Shown piece after piece: positions 1 to 7,984 of a stretch of DNA of 64,000 nucleotides; the first letter of the stretch is position 1; each line of letters begins with the position of its first letter. Below the pieces are notes generated by a model that was not told where the DNA came from, did not search any database, and saw nothing but the letters and a program-made list of their open reading frames with translations. A program made the translations under genes and the position numbers. This stretch comes from Hyphomicrobiales bacterium. Lineage in GTDB: Bacteria > Pseudomonadota > Alphaproteobacteria > Rhizobiales > Rhizobiaceae. The stretch lies in NCBI GenBank assembly GCA_900470965.1, contig UCCS01000018.1:36729-100728 (forward strand). The letters run 5' to 3'.

Positions 1-1
1 G

Positions 2-592
2 GACGTTGCGCTCAACACAACTCCGATCGTGTCCGGAGACACGTTGCGACATCTCGTCGAAGTGCGCGATATTGGCGATCACAAACGTGCTCTTGACCGC
101 TTGGATCACCTTGCGAACCATGACGAGTTGACCGGACTTCCCAACCGCAGACTGTTAAATGCCGAGTTGCGACAGGAGGCACTGTCCAGTCAGGAATTCG
201 GGCTAATGTGGATGGATCTCGATCGCTTCAAGGAGGTTAATGACACGCATGGGCATGCGATCGGAGATGCTCTTCTCCAGGCGGTGGCGCAACGCTTCCG
301 TTCGGTTCTGGACGAGCGGCATTTGCTTGCTCGCGTGGGTGGAGATGAGTTCGTCGTTCTGTTCAGGCACTCATCGAGGCAAAGCGATCTCGCCAGCGCA
401 GCTGAAAGCCTGTTGAAGGCAATGGTCAATCCGGTCGTCGTTGAAAGCCAGATGCTGGAAGTCGGGGTGTCTATCGGTTTGGCAAGGTATCCCCAAGATG
501 CGGAGTCGACAGACGCTTTGATGCGCCGGGCCGATCTTGCTCTTTATGAGGCGAAAAAGACCGGTCGCAGCCGTTACGCCCCCGCAGCGTGA
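2..592 (+). CDS. GGDEF-domain diguanylate cyclase, 3' part (truncated by window start)
   Basis: This is the C-terminal part of a cyclic-di-GMP synthase-type protein. The reading frame is open to the first bases of the window, so the true start lies upstream; an internal GTG at 29 is probably not the start. Visible are a short linker ending in HDELTGLPNR, which typically joins a PAS or other sensor domain to GGDEF, then WMDLDRFKEVND, the active-site loop RVGGDEFVVL with an intact GGDEF signature, and the terminal RRADLALYEAKKTGRSRY. The intact signature suggests an active cyclase. No EAL domain follows; the protein ends shortly after the GGDEF fold. The sensor domain cannot be seen. It is convergent with the Lrp-type gene at 773-1240, with 180 bases between them. 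Confidence 0.9.
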   Translation, partial: DVALNTTPIVSGDTLRHLVEVRDIGDHKRALDRLDHLANHDELTGLPNRRLLNAELRQEALSSQEFGLMWMDLDRFKEVNDTHGHAIGDALLQAVAQRFRSVLDERHLLARVGGDEFVVLFRHSSRQSDLASAAESLLKAMVNPVVVESQMLEVGVSIGLARYPQDAESTDALMRRADLALYEAKKTGRSRYAPAA

Positions 593-772
593 GCCTTGCG
601 TTTTCCGTGAGGCGGCCGAAGAGGTTGCGTACGGACGCCGCCCCAGTCCAACTTCATCCAAGGGCGCCGATAGGTGCCGCTGGAATGTTGGGCGACGGTC
701 GGACTCAGCAAGGATGGGTTTCTCACATCGGAATTATCGTATCGCGGAGCAATTCCTGTGGGTTGAAAGCGA

Positions 773-1240
773 TCAGTCCTCGATCGGGAAAGCAAAGCCA
801 GCTTTCACTCGATCCATTACCACCATGGTTTTGAAACCTTTGATGTCGTGGTTTTCATAGAAGAACCGACGCGTGAAGGCTTCGTAATCCTCCATGTCCT
901 TTGCCGTGATAACCAGGATGAAATCGGCATCGCCCGTCACGTAATAGCCGATCATCACTTCCTTTGTGGCGCGGATCGCCGCCTTGAATCGATCAACGAT
1001 GTCAGCCCGTTCGCGCTCCAGAGAGACAAGCACGATCATGGTGATGCCGCGCCCGGCAGCCTTGGGCGAGACGATCGACACATCAGCCTCGATCACCCCT
1101 TCCTCACGCAAGCGCTTCAGCCGTCGCTGACAGGCCGTCGGTGAGAGATTGACGATCTGCGCCAGCTCTTCCGAGGTCAGGCGATTGTTCTTTTGAACAG
1201 CCTGAAGCAGCGCTCTGTCGGCTCTATCGAGGGTACTCAT
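773..1240 (-). CDS. doeX: Lrp/AsnC family regulator, probable ectoine-catabolism regulator DoeX
   Basis: A 155-residue Lrp/AsnC regulator. It has an N-terminal helix-turn-helix (DRALLQAVQKNNRLTSEELA, then LSPTACQRRLKRL) and a C-terminal RAM/AsnC ligand-binding domain (GYYVTGDADFILVITAKDM). It is transcribed divergently from doeC and doeD. In known ectoine clusters an asnC-type gene (doeX of Halomonas, asnC of Ruegeria) sits beside the ssd and atf genes, and the layout here matches that. It probably binds the 13-bp repeated motif in the 1241-1284 intergenic region. The family is clear; the ligand and the name doeX are inferred from context. Confidence 0.88.
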   Translation of the reverse strand: MSTLDRADRALLQAVQKNNRLTSEELAQIVNLSPTACQRRLKRLREEGVIEADVSIVSPKAAGRGITMIVLVSLERERADIVDRFKAAIRATKEVMIGYYVTGDADFILVITAKDMEDYEAFTRRFFYENHDIKGFKTMVVMDRVKAGFAFPIED

Positions 1241-1284
1241 GCAGAAATCCTGCGGGCACAGCCAAAATTTAGCATAATTCCTGC
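1241..1284. promoter_or_regulatory. Two repeated semi-palindromic 13-mers, likely Lrp/AsnC binding sites
   Basis: GCAGAAATCCTGC (1241-1253) and GCATAATTCCTGC (1272-1284) match at 11 of 13 positions. Each has an inverted GCA/TGC frame. Their starts are 31 bp apart, about three helical turns. They lie between the divergent Lrp-type regulator and doeC, directly upstream of both starts, as expected for cooperative Lrp-family binding. Function is inferred from position and symmetry. Confidence 0.55.
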
Positions 1285-1361
1285 ATGGAGGATCAGATCA
1301 ATGCAGTCAAACGATCATGGCCTACCATTAGTCTCTTTGTAAACCCAATTTGGAGCTTCGC

Positions 1362-2840
1362 ATGAAAGGTATCGCCAGTGCTGCGCTGAACAACCTGCAA
1401 CGACCCGATCTGATCGAGCGCCGTGCCTTTCTGAGTGGCACATGGGCTTCGCACGAAGAGACGCTGAGCGTCACCGATCCGGCAACCGGCGAACACCTCG
1501 TCGACGTGGCAGCCTGCTCTCTTGAAGATGCCGACGCTGCCGTCGAAGCGGCGAAAAATGCCTTTCTCGATTGGCGTGACAAGCTTCCCGTCGAACGTGG
1601 TCAGATCCTTCGTGTCTGGGGAAAGCTGATGCGCGACAACGCGCAGGACCTCGCCGTCATCATGACGGCCGAACAGGGCAAGCCGCTGGCAGAGTCGCTA
1701 GGCGAGATTTCCTATGCCGCGAATTTCCTTGAGTGGTTTGCCGCCGAAGGCGAGCGTACTTATGGCGAAACGATACCGAGCCACCTGCCAGGCAGCCGTC
1801 TTTCAGTCCAGATGCAGCCGCTTGGCGTCACGGTGGCGATCACGCCGTGGAACTTTCCCTCGGCCATGATCACCCGCAAGGCAGGCGCTGCACTCGCGGC
1901 CGGCTGCACCATGATCGTCAAGCCTGCCCCGGAAACACCGCTGTCGGCGCTTGCCCTGGCAAAGCTTGCGCAGGAGGCCGGAATGCCCGCCGGCGTATTC
2001 CAGGTTCTCACCGGCGAAGCCGCGCCGCTTGCGCGCCGTCTGCTGGAACACACGGATGTGCGCGCTTTTTCCTTTACCGGCTCGACTGAAGTCGGACGCA
2101 TCCTGCTCACACAATCGGCCGCCACGGTGAAGAAGGCCTCGTTGGAACTTGGCGGCCATGCACCATTCATCCTGTTTGGCGACGCCGAGCTTTCCAAAGC
2201 CGTAAAGGGCTGCATCGGCGCAAAATTTGCCACGTCAGGGCAGGACTGTCTCGCCGCCAACAGGATTTACGTCCAGCGCGGGCACTATGATCGGTTCGTC
2301 GATGCCTTCGCCACGGCGACCCGGCAGCTCAAGGTCGGTCACGGCCTCGACCCCCGCACCGATATCGGGCCGATGACACGCCCTTCGGTCGCTGAAAAAT
2401 GCCGCCAGCAGATTGCGCAGGCACTTTCCGCCGGCGCGCGTCTCGTCTGCGGCGGACAGGATAGCCCGCTTGGCGGCAATTTCGTGACCCCGACCGTGCT
2501 TGCCGATGTCACCGATGACATGCTGATCGCACGCGAAGAGACCTTCGGCCCAGTTGCCGCAATCCTGCCGTTCGATGACGAGCAGGAGGTACTCACCCGA
2601 GCCAACGCCACCGAAATGGGGCTGGCAGCCTACGTCTACACCAATGATCTTGGTCGCGCGATGCGCCTGACCGACCGGCTCGAATACGGCATGATCGCCG
2701 TCAACACATCGAAATTCACCGGCGCGCCCATCCCCTTCGGTGGATGGAAGCAATCCGGCCTTGGTCGCGAAGGCTCGCGCCACGGCCTCCTGGAATATCT
2801 CGAAACAAAATATGTCTGCTTCGGCAACCTCGCTGCATGA
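1362..2840 (+). CDS. doeC: NAD(P)-dependent semialdehyde dehydrogenase (DoeC/GabD-like)
   Basis: A 492-residue aldehyde dehydrogenase that in this setting would oxidise L-aspartate-beta-semialdehyde to aspartate, the last step of ectoine catabolism. Visible are the cofactor-binding TPWNFP (Asn about 164), the general base Glu about 262 in LELGGHAP, and the nucleophile Cys about 296 in TSGQDCLAANR; length is normal for the GabD branch. I chose ATG 1362 because GGAG at 1353-1356 precedes it by a proper distance; a TTG at 1350 is in frame but less likely. doeD follows 16 bases downstream. By sequence alone it could equally be succinate-semialdehyde dehydrogenase (gabD); the neighbours favour doeC (called ssd in Ruegeria). 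Confidence 0.88.
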   Translation: MKGIASAALNNLQRPDLIERRAFLSGTWASHEETLSVTDPATGEHLVDVAACSLEDADAAVEAAKNAFLDWRDKLPVERGQILRVWGKLMRDNAQDLAVIMTAEQGKPLAESLGEISYAANFLEWFAAEGERTYGETIPSHLPGSRLSVQMQPLGVTVAITPWNFPSAMITRKAGAALAAGCTMIVKPAPETPLSALALAKLAQEAGMPAGVFQVLTGEAAPLARRLLEHTDVRAFSFTGSTEVGRILLTQSAATVKKASLELGGHAPFILFGDAELSKAVKGCIGAKFATSGQDCLAANRIYVQRGHYDRFVDAFATATRQLKVGHGLDPRTDIGPMTRPSVAEKCRQQIAQALSAGARLVCGGQDSPLGGNFVTPTVLADVTDDMLIAREETFGPVAAILPFDDEQEVLTRANATEMGLAAYVYTNDLGRAMRLTDRLEYGMIAVNTSKFTGAPIPFGGWKQSGLGREGSRHGLLEYLETKYVCFGNLAA

Positions 2841-2856
2841 AAGGATCTGTGCTGCC

Positions 2857-4260
2857 ATGACCGCCAACCTCGATCAGATCGCCGAAATGGACCGCAATTC
2901 GGTCCTGCATCCCTTTACGCAGATCAAAGATTTCGCCAGCGGGAAATTGGGCGACCCGACAATCGTCGAAACCGGCAAGGGCATCCGCATCCAGGATGCA
3001 CAGGGAAAGCAGCTGATCGACGGCTTCGCCGGTCTTTACTGCGTCAATGTCGGCTACGGGCGCACCGAGGTCGCCGAGGCCATCTCGCGCCAGGCCTATC
3101 GCCTCGCTTACTACCATAGCTATGCCGCCCACACGACGGACGAGCTCGCGATCCTCTCCGATCGTCTGGTGAAAATGGCACCTGGCAGGATGAGCAAGGT
3201 TTTCTACGGCATGTCGGGTTCCGACGCCAACGAAACCCAGGCCAAGCTCGTCTGGTACTACAGCAACCTGCGGGGCACGCCGAACAAGAAGAAGATCATC
3301 TCCCGTGAACGGGGTTATCATGGTTGCACCGTCGTCTCCGGTTCCATGACCGGCATGAGTTTTTACCATGACCATATGGACCTGCCGCGTGCGGGTATTC
3401 TTCACACCGGCGCGCCGCATCATTATTGGGGCGCGGAAGCAGGCGAAACGGAACTCGAATTTTCCAAGCGCCGCGCCGACGAGCTTGAAGCCCTGATCCT
3501 GCGCGAAGGCCCCGACACCATTGGGGCCTTCATCGCCGAGCCCGTACTTGGCACCGGCGGCATCACCCCACCGCCGCAAGGCTATTGGGACGAAGTGCAA
3601 AAGGTCCTCAAGAAATACGACATCCTGCTCATCGCCGACGAAGTCATCACCGGTTTCGGTCGCACCGGCTCGATGTTCGGATCGCAGCACTACGGCATCG
3701 AACCTGACCTAATTACGGTCGCCAAGGGGCTCACCTCGGCCTACTTCCCGCTATCGGGCGCAATCGTCGGCGAAAAGGTCTACAAGGTGATGGAAGAAGG
3801 GGCCGAGCGTGTTGGGGCCTTCTCGCATGGCTACACCTATTCCGGCCACCCGATTGGCGCTGCAGCAGCCAACGCCGTTCTCGACATCGTCGAGAAGGAG
3901 GATCTGCCGGGCAATGCACGCACGGTCGGCACCTATTTCCAAGCGCAGCTGAAGGAAAAGTTCGCTCAGCTTCCGATCGTCGGTGAAGTGCGAGGCGTCG
4001 GCCTGATGGGCGCCATCGAGTTTGTGGCGGATCGCGAAAAGAAGACGCGCTTTGCGCCAAGCCTTGCTGTCGGTGCACGTATCTCGAAGGCCGCGCGCAG
4101 TCGTGGACTGATTGCCCGTGCCATGCCGCATGGCGATATTCTGGGTTTTGCGCCGCCCCTCGTCACGACGAAGGAAGAGGTCGACGAGATCATTGTCATT
4201 GCCGAATCCGCTGTGCGCTCAGTCATGGACGAATTGGTCCAGGCTGGCGAGAGGATCTGA
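2857..4260 (+). CDS. doeD: Class III PLP aminotransferase, probable diaminobutyrate transaminase DoeD
   Basis: A 467-residue omega-aminotransferase. In ectoine degradation this enzyme would convert 2,4-diaminobutyrate to aspartate-semialdehyde, the substrate of the preceding dehydrogenase. Seen in the sequence are the PLP-phosphate loop GMSGSDANE, the cofactor Asp about 261 in LIADEVITGFGRTG, and the Schiff-base Lys about 290 in ITVAKGLTSAY. ATG 2857 follows AAAGGAT; an in-frame ATG at 2812 overlaps the end of doeC and is an alternative. Related enzymes act on putrescine, beta-alanine or GABA, so substrate specificity is inferred from the cluster. A perfect hairpin at 4291-4318 follows the stop. 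Confidence 0.87.
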   Translation: MTANLDQIAEMDRNSVLHPFTQIKDFASGKLGDPTIVETGKGIRIQDAQGKQLIDGFAGLYCVNVGYGRTEVAEAISRQAYRLAYYHSYAAHTTDELAILSDRLVKMAPGRMSKVFYGMSGSDANETQAKLVWYYSNLRGTPNKKKIISRERGYHGCTVVSGSMTGMSFYHDHMDLPRAGILHTGAPHHYWGAEAGETELEFSKRRADELEALILREGPDTIGAFIAEPVLGTGGITPPPQGYWDEVQKVLKKYDILLIADEVITGFGRTGSMFGSQHYGIEPDLITVAKGLTSAYFPLSGAIVGEKVYKVMEEGAERVGAFSHGYTYSGHPIGAAAANAVLDIVEKEDLPGNARTVGTYFQAQLKEKFAQLPIVGEVRGVGLMGAIEFVADREKKTRFAPSLAVGARISKAARSRGLIARAMPHGDILGFAPPLVTTKEEVDEIIVIAESAVRSVMDELVQAGERI

Positions 4261-4290
4261 TGCAAGCATGGCTGCCAGACGGGACAAGGC

Positions 4291-4318
4291 TTGCTCGGCA
4301 CTGCCTCCTGCCGAGCAA
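4291..4318 (+). terminator. Hairpin after doeD (possible terminator without U-tract)
   Basis: A perfect 10-bp inverted repeat TTGCTCGGCA / TGCCGAGCAA encloses an 8-base loop. It begins 30 bases after the doeD stop. The + strand continues with AAAAT rather than a T-run, so this may be a weak terminator or an mRNA 3' stabiliser. Confidence 0.45.
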
Positions 4319-4369
4319 AATCGCGGCGATCGTGATTATTCCTGATGCAATCACGGCTCTGGCTGCGTA

Positions 4370-4440
4370 ACGCTTCATCTTTGAGACGAAGCGTGCATAA
4401 TGTCATGAAATAGTCGTCATAAAAACGAGACAATTTCATG
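4370..4440. promoter_or_regulatory. Two inverted repeats upstream of enuR
   Basis: ACGCTTC (4370-4376) pairs with GAAGCGT (4388-4394) across 11 bases. CATGAAAT (4404-4411) pairs with ATTTCATG (4433-4440) across 21 bases, the right arm covering the enuR start codon. Symmetric sequences here are candidate autoregulatory sites for the MocR-type repressor EnuR. No reliable -35/-10 pair was identified. Confidence 0.4.
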
Positions 4441-5886
4441 CGACGTCAAGCCAATCCCCTGAACCTTGTTCCGATCACGGCCACCAAGCCGGTGGCATGG
4501 CAACCGCACCTTTCCAAGCAAAAGGGTGAGACGAAGCATGCAGCACTCACCGAGCGCATCATTGCCGATATCGATGCCGGCGTTCTCAAGCCAATGGATC
4601 GCATGCCGACGCATCGCGATCTGGCGCGCGAACTCGGCCTTTCCGTCCAGACCGTCAGCCTCTCCTACAAGGAGGCTGAGCGGCTTGGCTATCTGAGCGG
4701 TGAGATCGGTCGCGGCACCTTCGTCAAGACACGCGTGACCGACCGCGCCGGCCGCATGATGCTTGACCATAGCGCCAACGAAGTGCTCGACCTTTCCATC
4801 ATTCGCGGCGTCTATCTCGATGCGCATGAGGCCGCATCGCGCGAGATCCTTCGTGAGCTTTCCGAAGGCGACAATGCAAGCTTCATGCGTCCCTGCCGCC
4901 CGATCGCCGGCCTTGATCGTCATCGAGAGACGGCGCGCATCTGGTTACGCACGCTCGGCGTCGCGGCCGGGGTAGAGCGCATTCTCCTCACCAACGGCGC
5001 CGCCCACGCCATTTTTCTTGCTCTGAGCTGCATTGTCCGCTCCGGCGATGTCGTCTTAACCGAAAATCTGACCGATCACGGTATCATCGGGCTTTCCAAT
5101 ATCCTTGGCTTCAGCCTGAAGGGCTTGCCTACCGACAATGAGGGCATTTTGCCCGATGCGCTGGAGGCCGTGTGTGCAGCAGGCGGTGTCCGGGCGTTGG
5201 TGCTCATTCCGACCCTCAACAATCCGACAGGTCATGTTGCGGGTGCGGGACGCAGGTGTGAGATAGCCGCGATTGCGGCTCGTCACGGCGTGTTCGTCAT
5301 CGAAGATGAGGTCTATCGACCGATGATCGAAGAGCCCCTGCCTTCCATCACGGAAATGCTGCCTGATCTCGGTTTCTTCGTCACGAGCTTCACCAAAGTG
5401 GTGCTGACAGGGTTGCGCGTTGGCTATCTTGTTGTTCCACCAGCCTATTCCATCCGCGCCGCCTCAATCTTGCGCGTGTCGAGCTGGAGCGGCACCTACC
5501 TGACCGGCGAAATCGCAACACGCTGGGTCGAGAATGGCACGGCGCAGCGTCTGCTTGAAATCCAGCGTGACGAAGCACAGGTGCGCCAGAACATCGCCAC
5601 AGAAATCCTCGGCGACCATATCGCCTCCACTCATCCGCTCTCGCTTTGCGCCTGGCTCAAGGTCCCGCCGCATTGGTCCGAGGAAGGTCTGGTTCGTTCG
5701 CTCACCAACCAGAAAGTCGCCGTCACGCCGTCCGAACCCTTCATTGCCGGACCGGGTCATGGTGGCGGCATTCGTATCTGTTTGGGCGGACGCCTGAACC
5801 ATGCAAGCCTGGCCAAGGCGCTGACGACCGTGCGGCAGGCCTTTGAGCAACTGCCGCCGGTCTTTGATGTCGGTTCGATCGGCTAG
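4438..5886 (+). CDS. enuR: MocR/GntR-family regulator with aminotransferase domain (EnuR)
   Basis: A 482-residue MocR-type regulator. The N-terminal GntR winged helix (about residues 35-100: RIIADIDAGVLKPMDRMPTH, GLSVQTVSLSYKEAERLGYL) is fused to a fold-type I aminotransferase domain. PLP contacts are visible: LNNPTGH near 261-266, Asp 290 in VIEDEVYRP, Lys 320 in SFTKVVLTGLRVGY and Arg 327. EnuR of Ruegeria pomeroyi is the repressor of ectoine catabolism and senses the DoeA product alpha-acetyl-diaminobutyrate through PLP; this copy sits immediately upstream of eutB, as expected. The conserved Lys suggests the ligand switch is intact. The start is the ATG at 4438, preceded only by a weak GAGA. 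Confidence 0.9.
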   Translation: MRRQANPLNLVPITATKPVAWQPHLSKQKGETKHAALTERIIADIDAGVLKPMDRMPTHRDLARELGLSVQTVSLSYKEAERLGYLSGEIGRGTFVKTRVTDRAGRMMLDHSANEVLDLSIIRGVYLDAHEAASREILRELSEGDNASFMRPCRPIAGLDRHRETARIWLRTLGVAAGVERILLTNGAAHAIFLALSCIVRSGDVVLTENLTDHGIIGLSNILGFSLKGLPTDNEGILPDALEAVCAAGGVRALVLIPTLNNPTGHVAGAGRRCEIAAIAARHGVFVIEDEVYRPMIEEPLPSITEMLPDLGFFVTSFTKVVLTGLRVGYLVVPPAYSIRAASILRVSSWSGTYLTGEIATRWVENGTAQRLLEIQRDEAQVRQNIATEILGDHIASTHPLSLCAWLKVPPHWSEEGLVRSLTNQKVAVTPSEPFIAGPGHGGGIRICLGGRLNHASLAKALTTVRQAFEQLPPVFDVGSIG

Positions 5887-5900
5887 AGCGACCCCACGGC

Positions 5901-5925
5901 AATCATTGAATCATTACAATATAAT
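5901..5925 (+). promoter_or_regulatory. Probable promoter/operator of the eutB operon
   Basis: In the 68-base gap before eutB a consensus -10 hexamer TATAAT (5920-5925) lacks a good -35. Just upstream, AATCATT occurs twice in tandem (5901-5907 and 5909-5915), separated by one base. MocR regulators often bind direct repeats, so this is a candidate EnuR operator overlapping the promoter. Inferred from position and composition. Confidence 0.45.
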
Positions 5926-5954
5926 AATTGACATGATTTTAGTTCGCTCACAAC

Positions 5955-6974
5955 ATGACAATCATGAAGAGCGACGTCCTGTCCAGATTGACCGAAGAAA
6001 AGGCGCTGCCAGTTACGCTGGCGGATATCGAGCAGGCTGCGGCCCGCATCGTTGGGCGGGTGGCGCGCACGCCGCTTATTCGCTCTCGCACGCTCTGTGA
6101 ACGCACCGGTCAGCCTGTCTATCTCAAGCTTGAAACACATCAGCCGACCGGCGCCTTCAAGCTGCGCGGCGCGATGAACGCCATCCTGTTGCTCGATGAT
6201 GCGGCGCGCAAGCGCGGTCTCGTTACCGCCTCGACAGGCAATCATGGTCGCGCCGTCGCTTACGCCGCACGCGAGCTTGGCGTTCGCGCCATCATCTGCA
6301 TGTCATCGCTCGTCCCGGCCAACAAGGTCGAAGCGATCCGCTCGCTGGGCGCCGAAATCCGCATTGTCGGCCTGTCGCAGGACGATGCACAAGAGGAGGT
6401 CGAACGCCTGACCGAGAGCCGGGGCCTCACGCCGATCCCGCCGTTCGACCATGCGGACGTCGTTGCCGGTCAAGGCACGATCGGCCTCGAAATTGTGGAA
6501 AACCTGCCTGAACTTGCGGCCGTGCTTGTTCCTCTTTCCGGTGGGGGACTGGCCGGTGGCATTGCGGTTGCCGTCAAGGCCTTGAAGCCACAGATCCGCG
6601 TCATCGGCATATCGATGGAGCGCGGGGCAGCCATGCATGCGGCGATTGCCGCCGGCAAGCCTGTCGCAATCCGCGAGGAGGAAACGCTGGCGGATTCGCT
6701 AGGGGGTGGCATCGGCCTCCAAAACCATGTCACCTTTACCCTTTGCCGCGATCTTCTCGACGACGTCATCCTCCTCAGCGAGGACGAGATTGCCGAAGGC
6801 ATCCGCCATGCCGCGCGCAACGAGAGCGTAACCGTCGAGGGCGCTGGCGCAGTCGGTATTGCCGCCATCCTCGCAGACAAGGTCGGCCTATCAGGTCCAA
6901 CCGCCATCATCATATCAGGCGGCAACATTGCCCCGAAGATGCACCAGAAAATCGTCGCGGGGACCACCCAATGA
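5955..6974 (+). CDS. eutB: Hydroxyectoine-utilisation dehydratase EutB (threonine-dehydratase family)
   Basis: A 339-residue fold-type II PLP enzyme of the threonine/serine dehydratase group. The Schiff-base lysine is in TGAFKLRGA (Lys about 69), STGNHGRA forms the substrate loop, and the glycine-rich PLP-phosphate loop is PLSGGGLAGG. In known hydroxyectoine users EutB acts with EutA and EutC to convert hydroxyectoine toward ectoine. It is the first gene of a tightly packed run; its stop overlaps the start of eutC (ATGA). A second ATG at 5964 is possible. Alone it would be called threonine dehydratase-like; the following cyclodeaminase and DoeA/DoeB make eutB the better call. Confidence 0.88.
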   Translation: MTIMKSDVLSRLTEEKALPVTLADIEQAAARIVGRVARTPLIRSRTLCERTGQPVYLKLETHQPTGAFKLRGAMNAILLLDDAARKRGLVTASTGNHGRAVAYAARELGVRAIICMSSLVPANKVEAIRSLGAEIRIVGLSQDDAQEEVERLTESRGLTPIPPFDHADVVAGQGTIGLEIVENLPELAAVLVPLSGGGLAGGIAVAVKALKPQIRVIGISMERGAAMHAAIAAGKPVAIREEETLADSLGGGIGLQNHVTFTLCRDLLDDVILLSEDEIAEGIRHAARNESVTVEGAGAVGIAAILADKVGLSGPTAIIISGGNIAPKMHQKIVAGTTQ

Positions 6975-7984
6975 GCCGCATCAGCATTCTGATGGAAAAA
7001 GACCTTCGCACAATCGTCAAGCTCGACGTCGCTGCCGTCGATTGCGTCGAACAGGCCTTTGCGGCGCTTGCCACCAAAGCCGTTGCTATGCCGCCGATCC
7101 TGCGCCTCGACATTCAGGAATTTCGGGGTGAAGTGGACGTCAAGACGGCCTATGTGCCAGGCCTTGACGGCTTCGCCATCAAGGTCAGCCCCGGCTTCTT
7201 CGACAACCCCAAGATCGGTCTGCCAAGCCTGAACGGGCTGATGATCTTGCTCAGCGCCAAGACCGGATTGGTCGAAGCCCTTCTTCTTGACAACGGCTAT
7301 CTCACGGATGTGCGCACGGCAGCGGCCGGTGCCGTCGCCGCACGACATCTGTCGCGCGAAGACACCTCCGTCGCCACGATCTTTGGTGCAGGCATGCAGG
7401 CGCAGCTGCAGCTTGAGGCTCTCATGCTTGTGCACCGGATCAAATCGGCGCGAATCTGGGCACGCGATCATGCAAAGGCGCAGAAGCTTGCGATTGATTT
7501 CGCTCGCGACCACGGAATCGACGTCGCCGCCATTGCCGATCCGCGCGAGGCCGTGCGCGGGGCAGATATCGTCGTCACAACGACGCCGGCAGAAAGGCCG
7601 ATCCTGATGGCCGAATGGCTCGAACCCGGTCAGCATCTGACCGCAATGGGATCGGATGCAGAGCACAAGAACGAGGTCGATCCGGCCGTCTTTGCTCGCG
7701 CTACTTACGTCCCGGATCGAATATCGCAGACCCGCATTCTCGGCGAGTTGCACCATGCCATCAAGGCCGGTGCAGTCTTGCCGGACCAACAGTTTGCCGA
7801 ACTCGGAGCTGTCATCGCCGGCAAGGCGATTGGCCGGTCGAATGCGCACGAAATCACCTTTGCCGACCTCACGGGCACCGGCGTGCAGGACACAGCCATC
7901 GCCAACCTGGCGCTCGCCCGCGCGACAGACGCCGGACGGGGCCAGACGATCGAAAATGACATCAAAATGGGAGATGCAGCGTGA
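6971..7984 (+). CDS. eutC: Ornithine cyclodeaminase-family protein EutC
   Basis: A 337-residue member of the ornithine cyclodeaminase/mu-crystallin family. A Rossmann nucleotide loop is visible as IFGAGMQAQLQLEAL, with downstream family segments TTTPAERPIL and LTAMGSDAEHKNEVD. It is thought to act with EutB (and EutA elsewhere) in removing the hydroxyl of hydroxyectoine. I placed the start at ATG 6971 within the ATGA overlap with eutB; an earlier in-frame extension runs inside eutB. Its stop overlaps the GTG start of doeA (GTGA). These overlaps indicate translational coupling of eutB, eutC and doeA. Confidence 0.88.
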   Translation: MSRISILMEKDLRTIVKLDVAAVDCVEQAFAALATKAVAMPPILRLDIQEFRGEVDVKTAYVPGLDGFAIKVSPGFFDNPKIGLPSLNGLMILLSAKTGLVEALLLDNGYLTDVRTAAAGAVAARHLSREDTSVATIFGAGMQAQLQLEALMLVHRIKSARIWARDHAKAQKLAIDFARDHGIDVAAIADPREAVRGADIVVTTTPAERPILMAEWLEPGQHLTAMGSDAEHKNEVDPAVFARATYVPDRISQTRILGELHHAIKAGAVLPDQQFAELGAVIAGKAIGRSNAHEITFADLTGTGVQDTAIANLALARATDAGRGQTIENDIKMGDAA

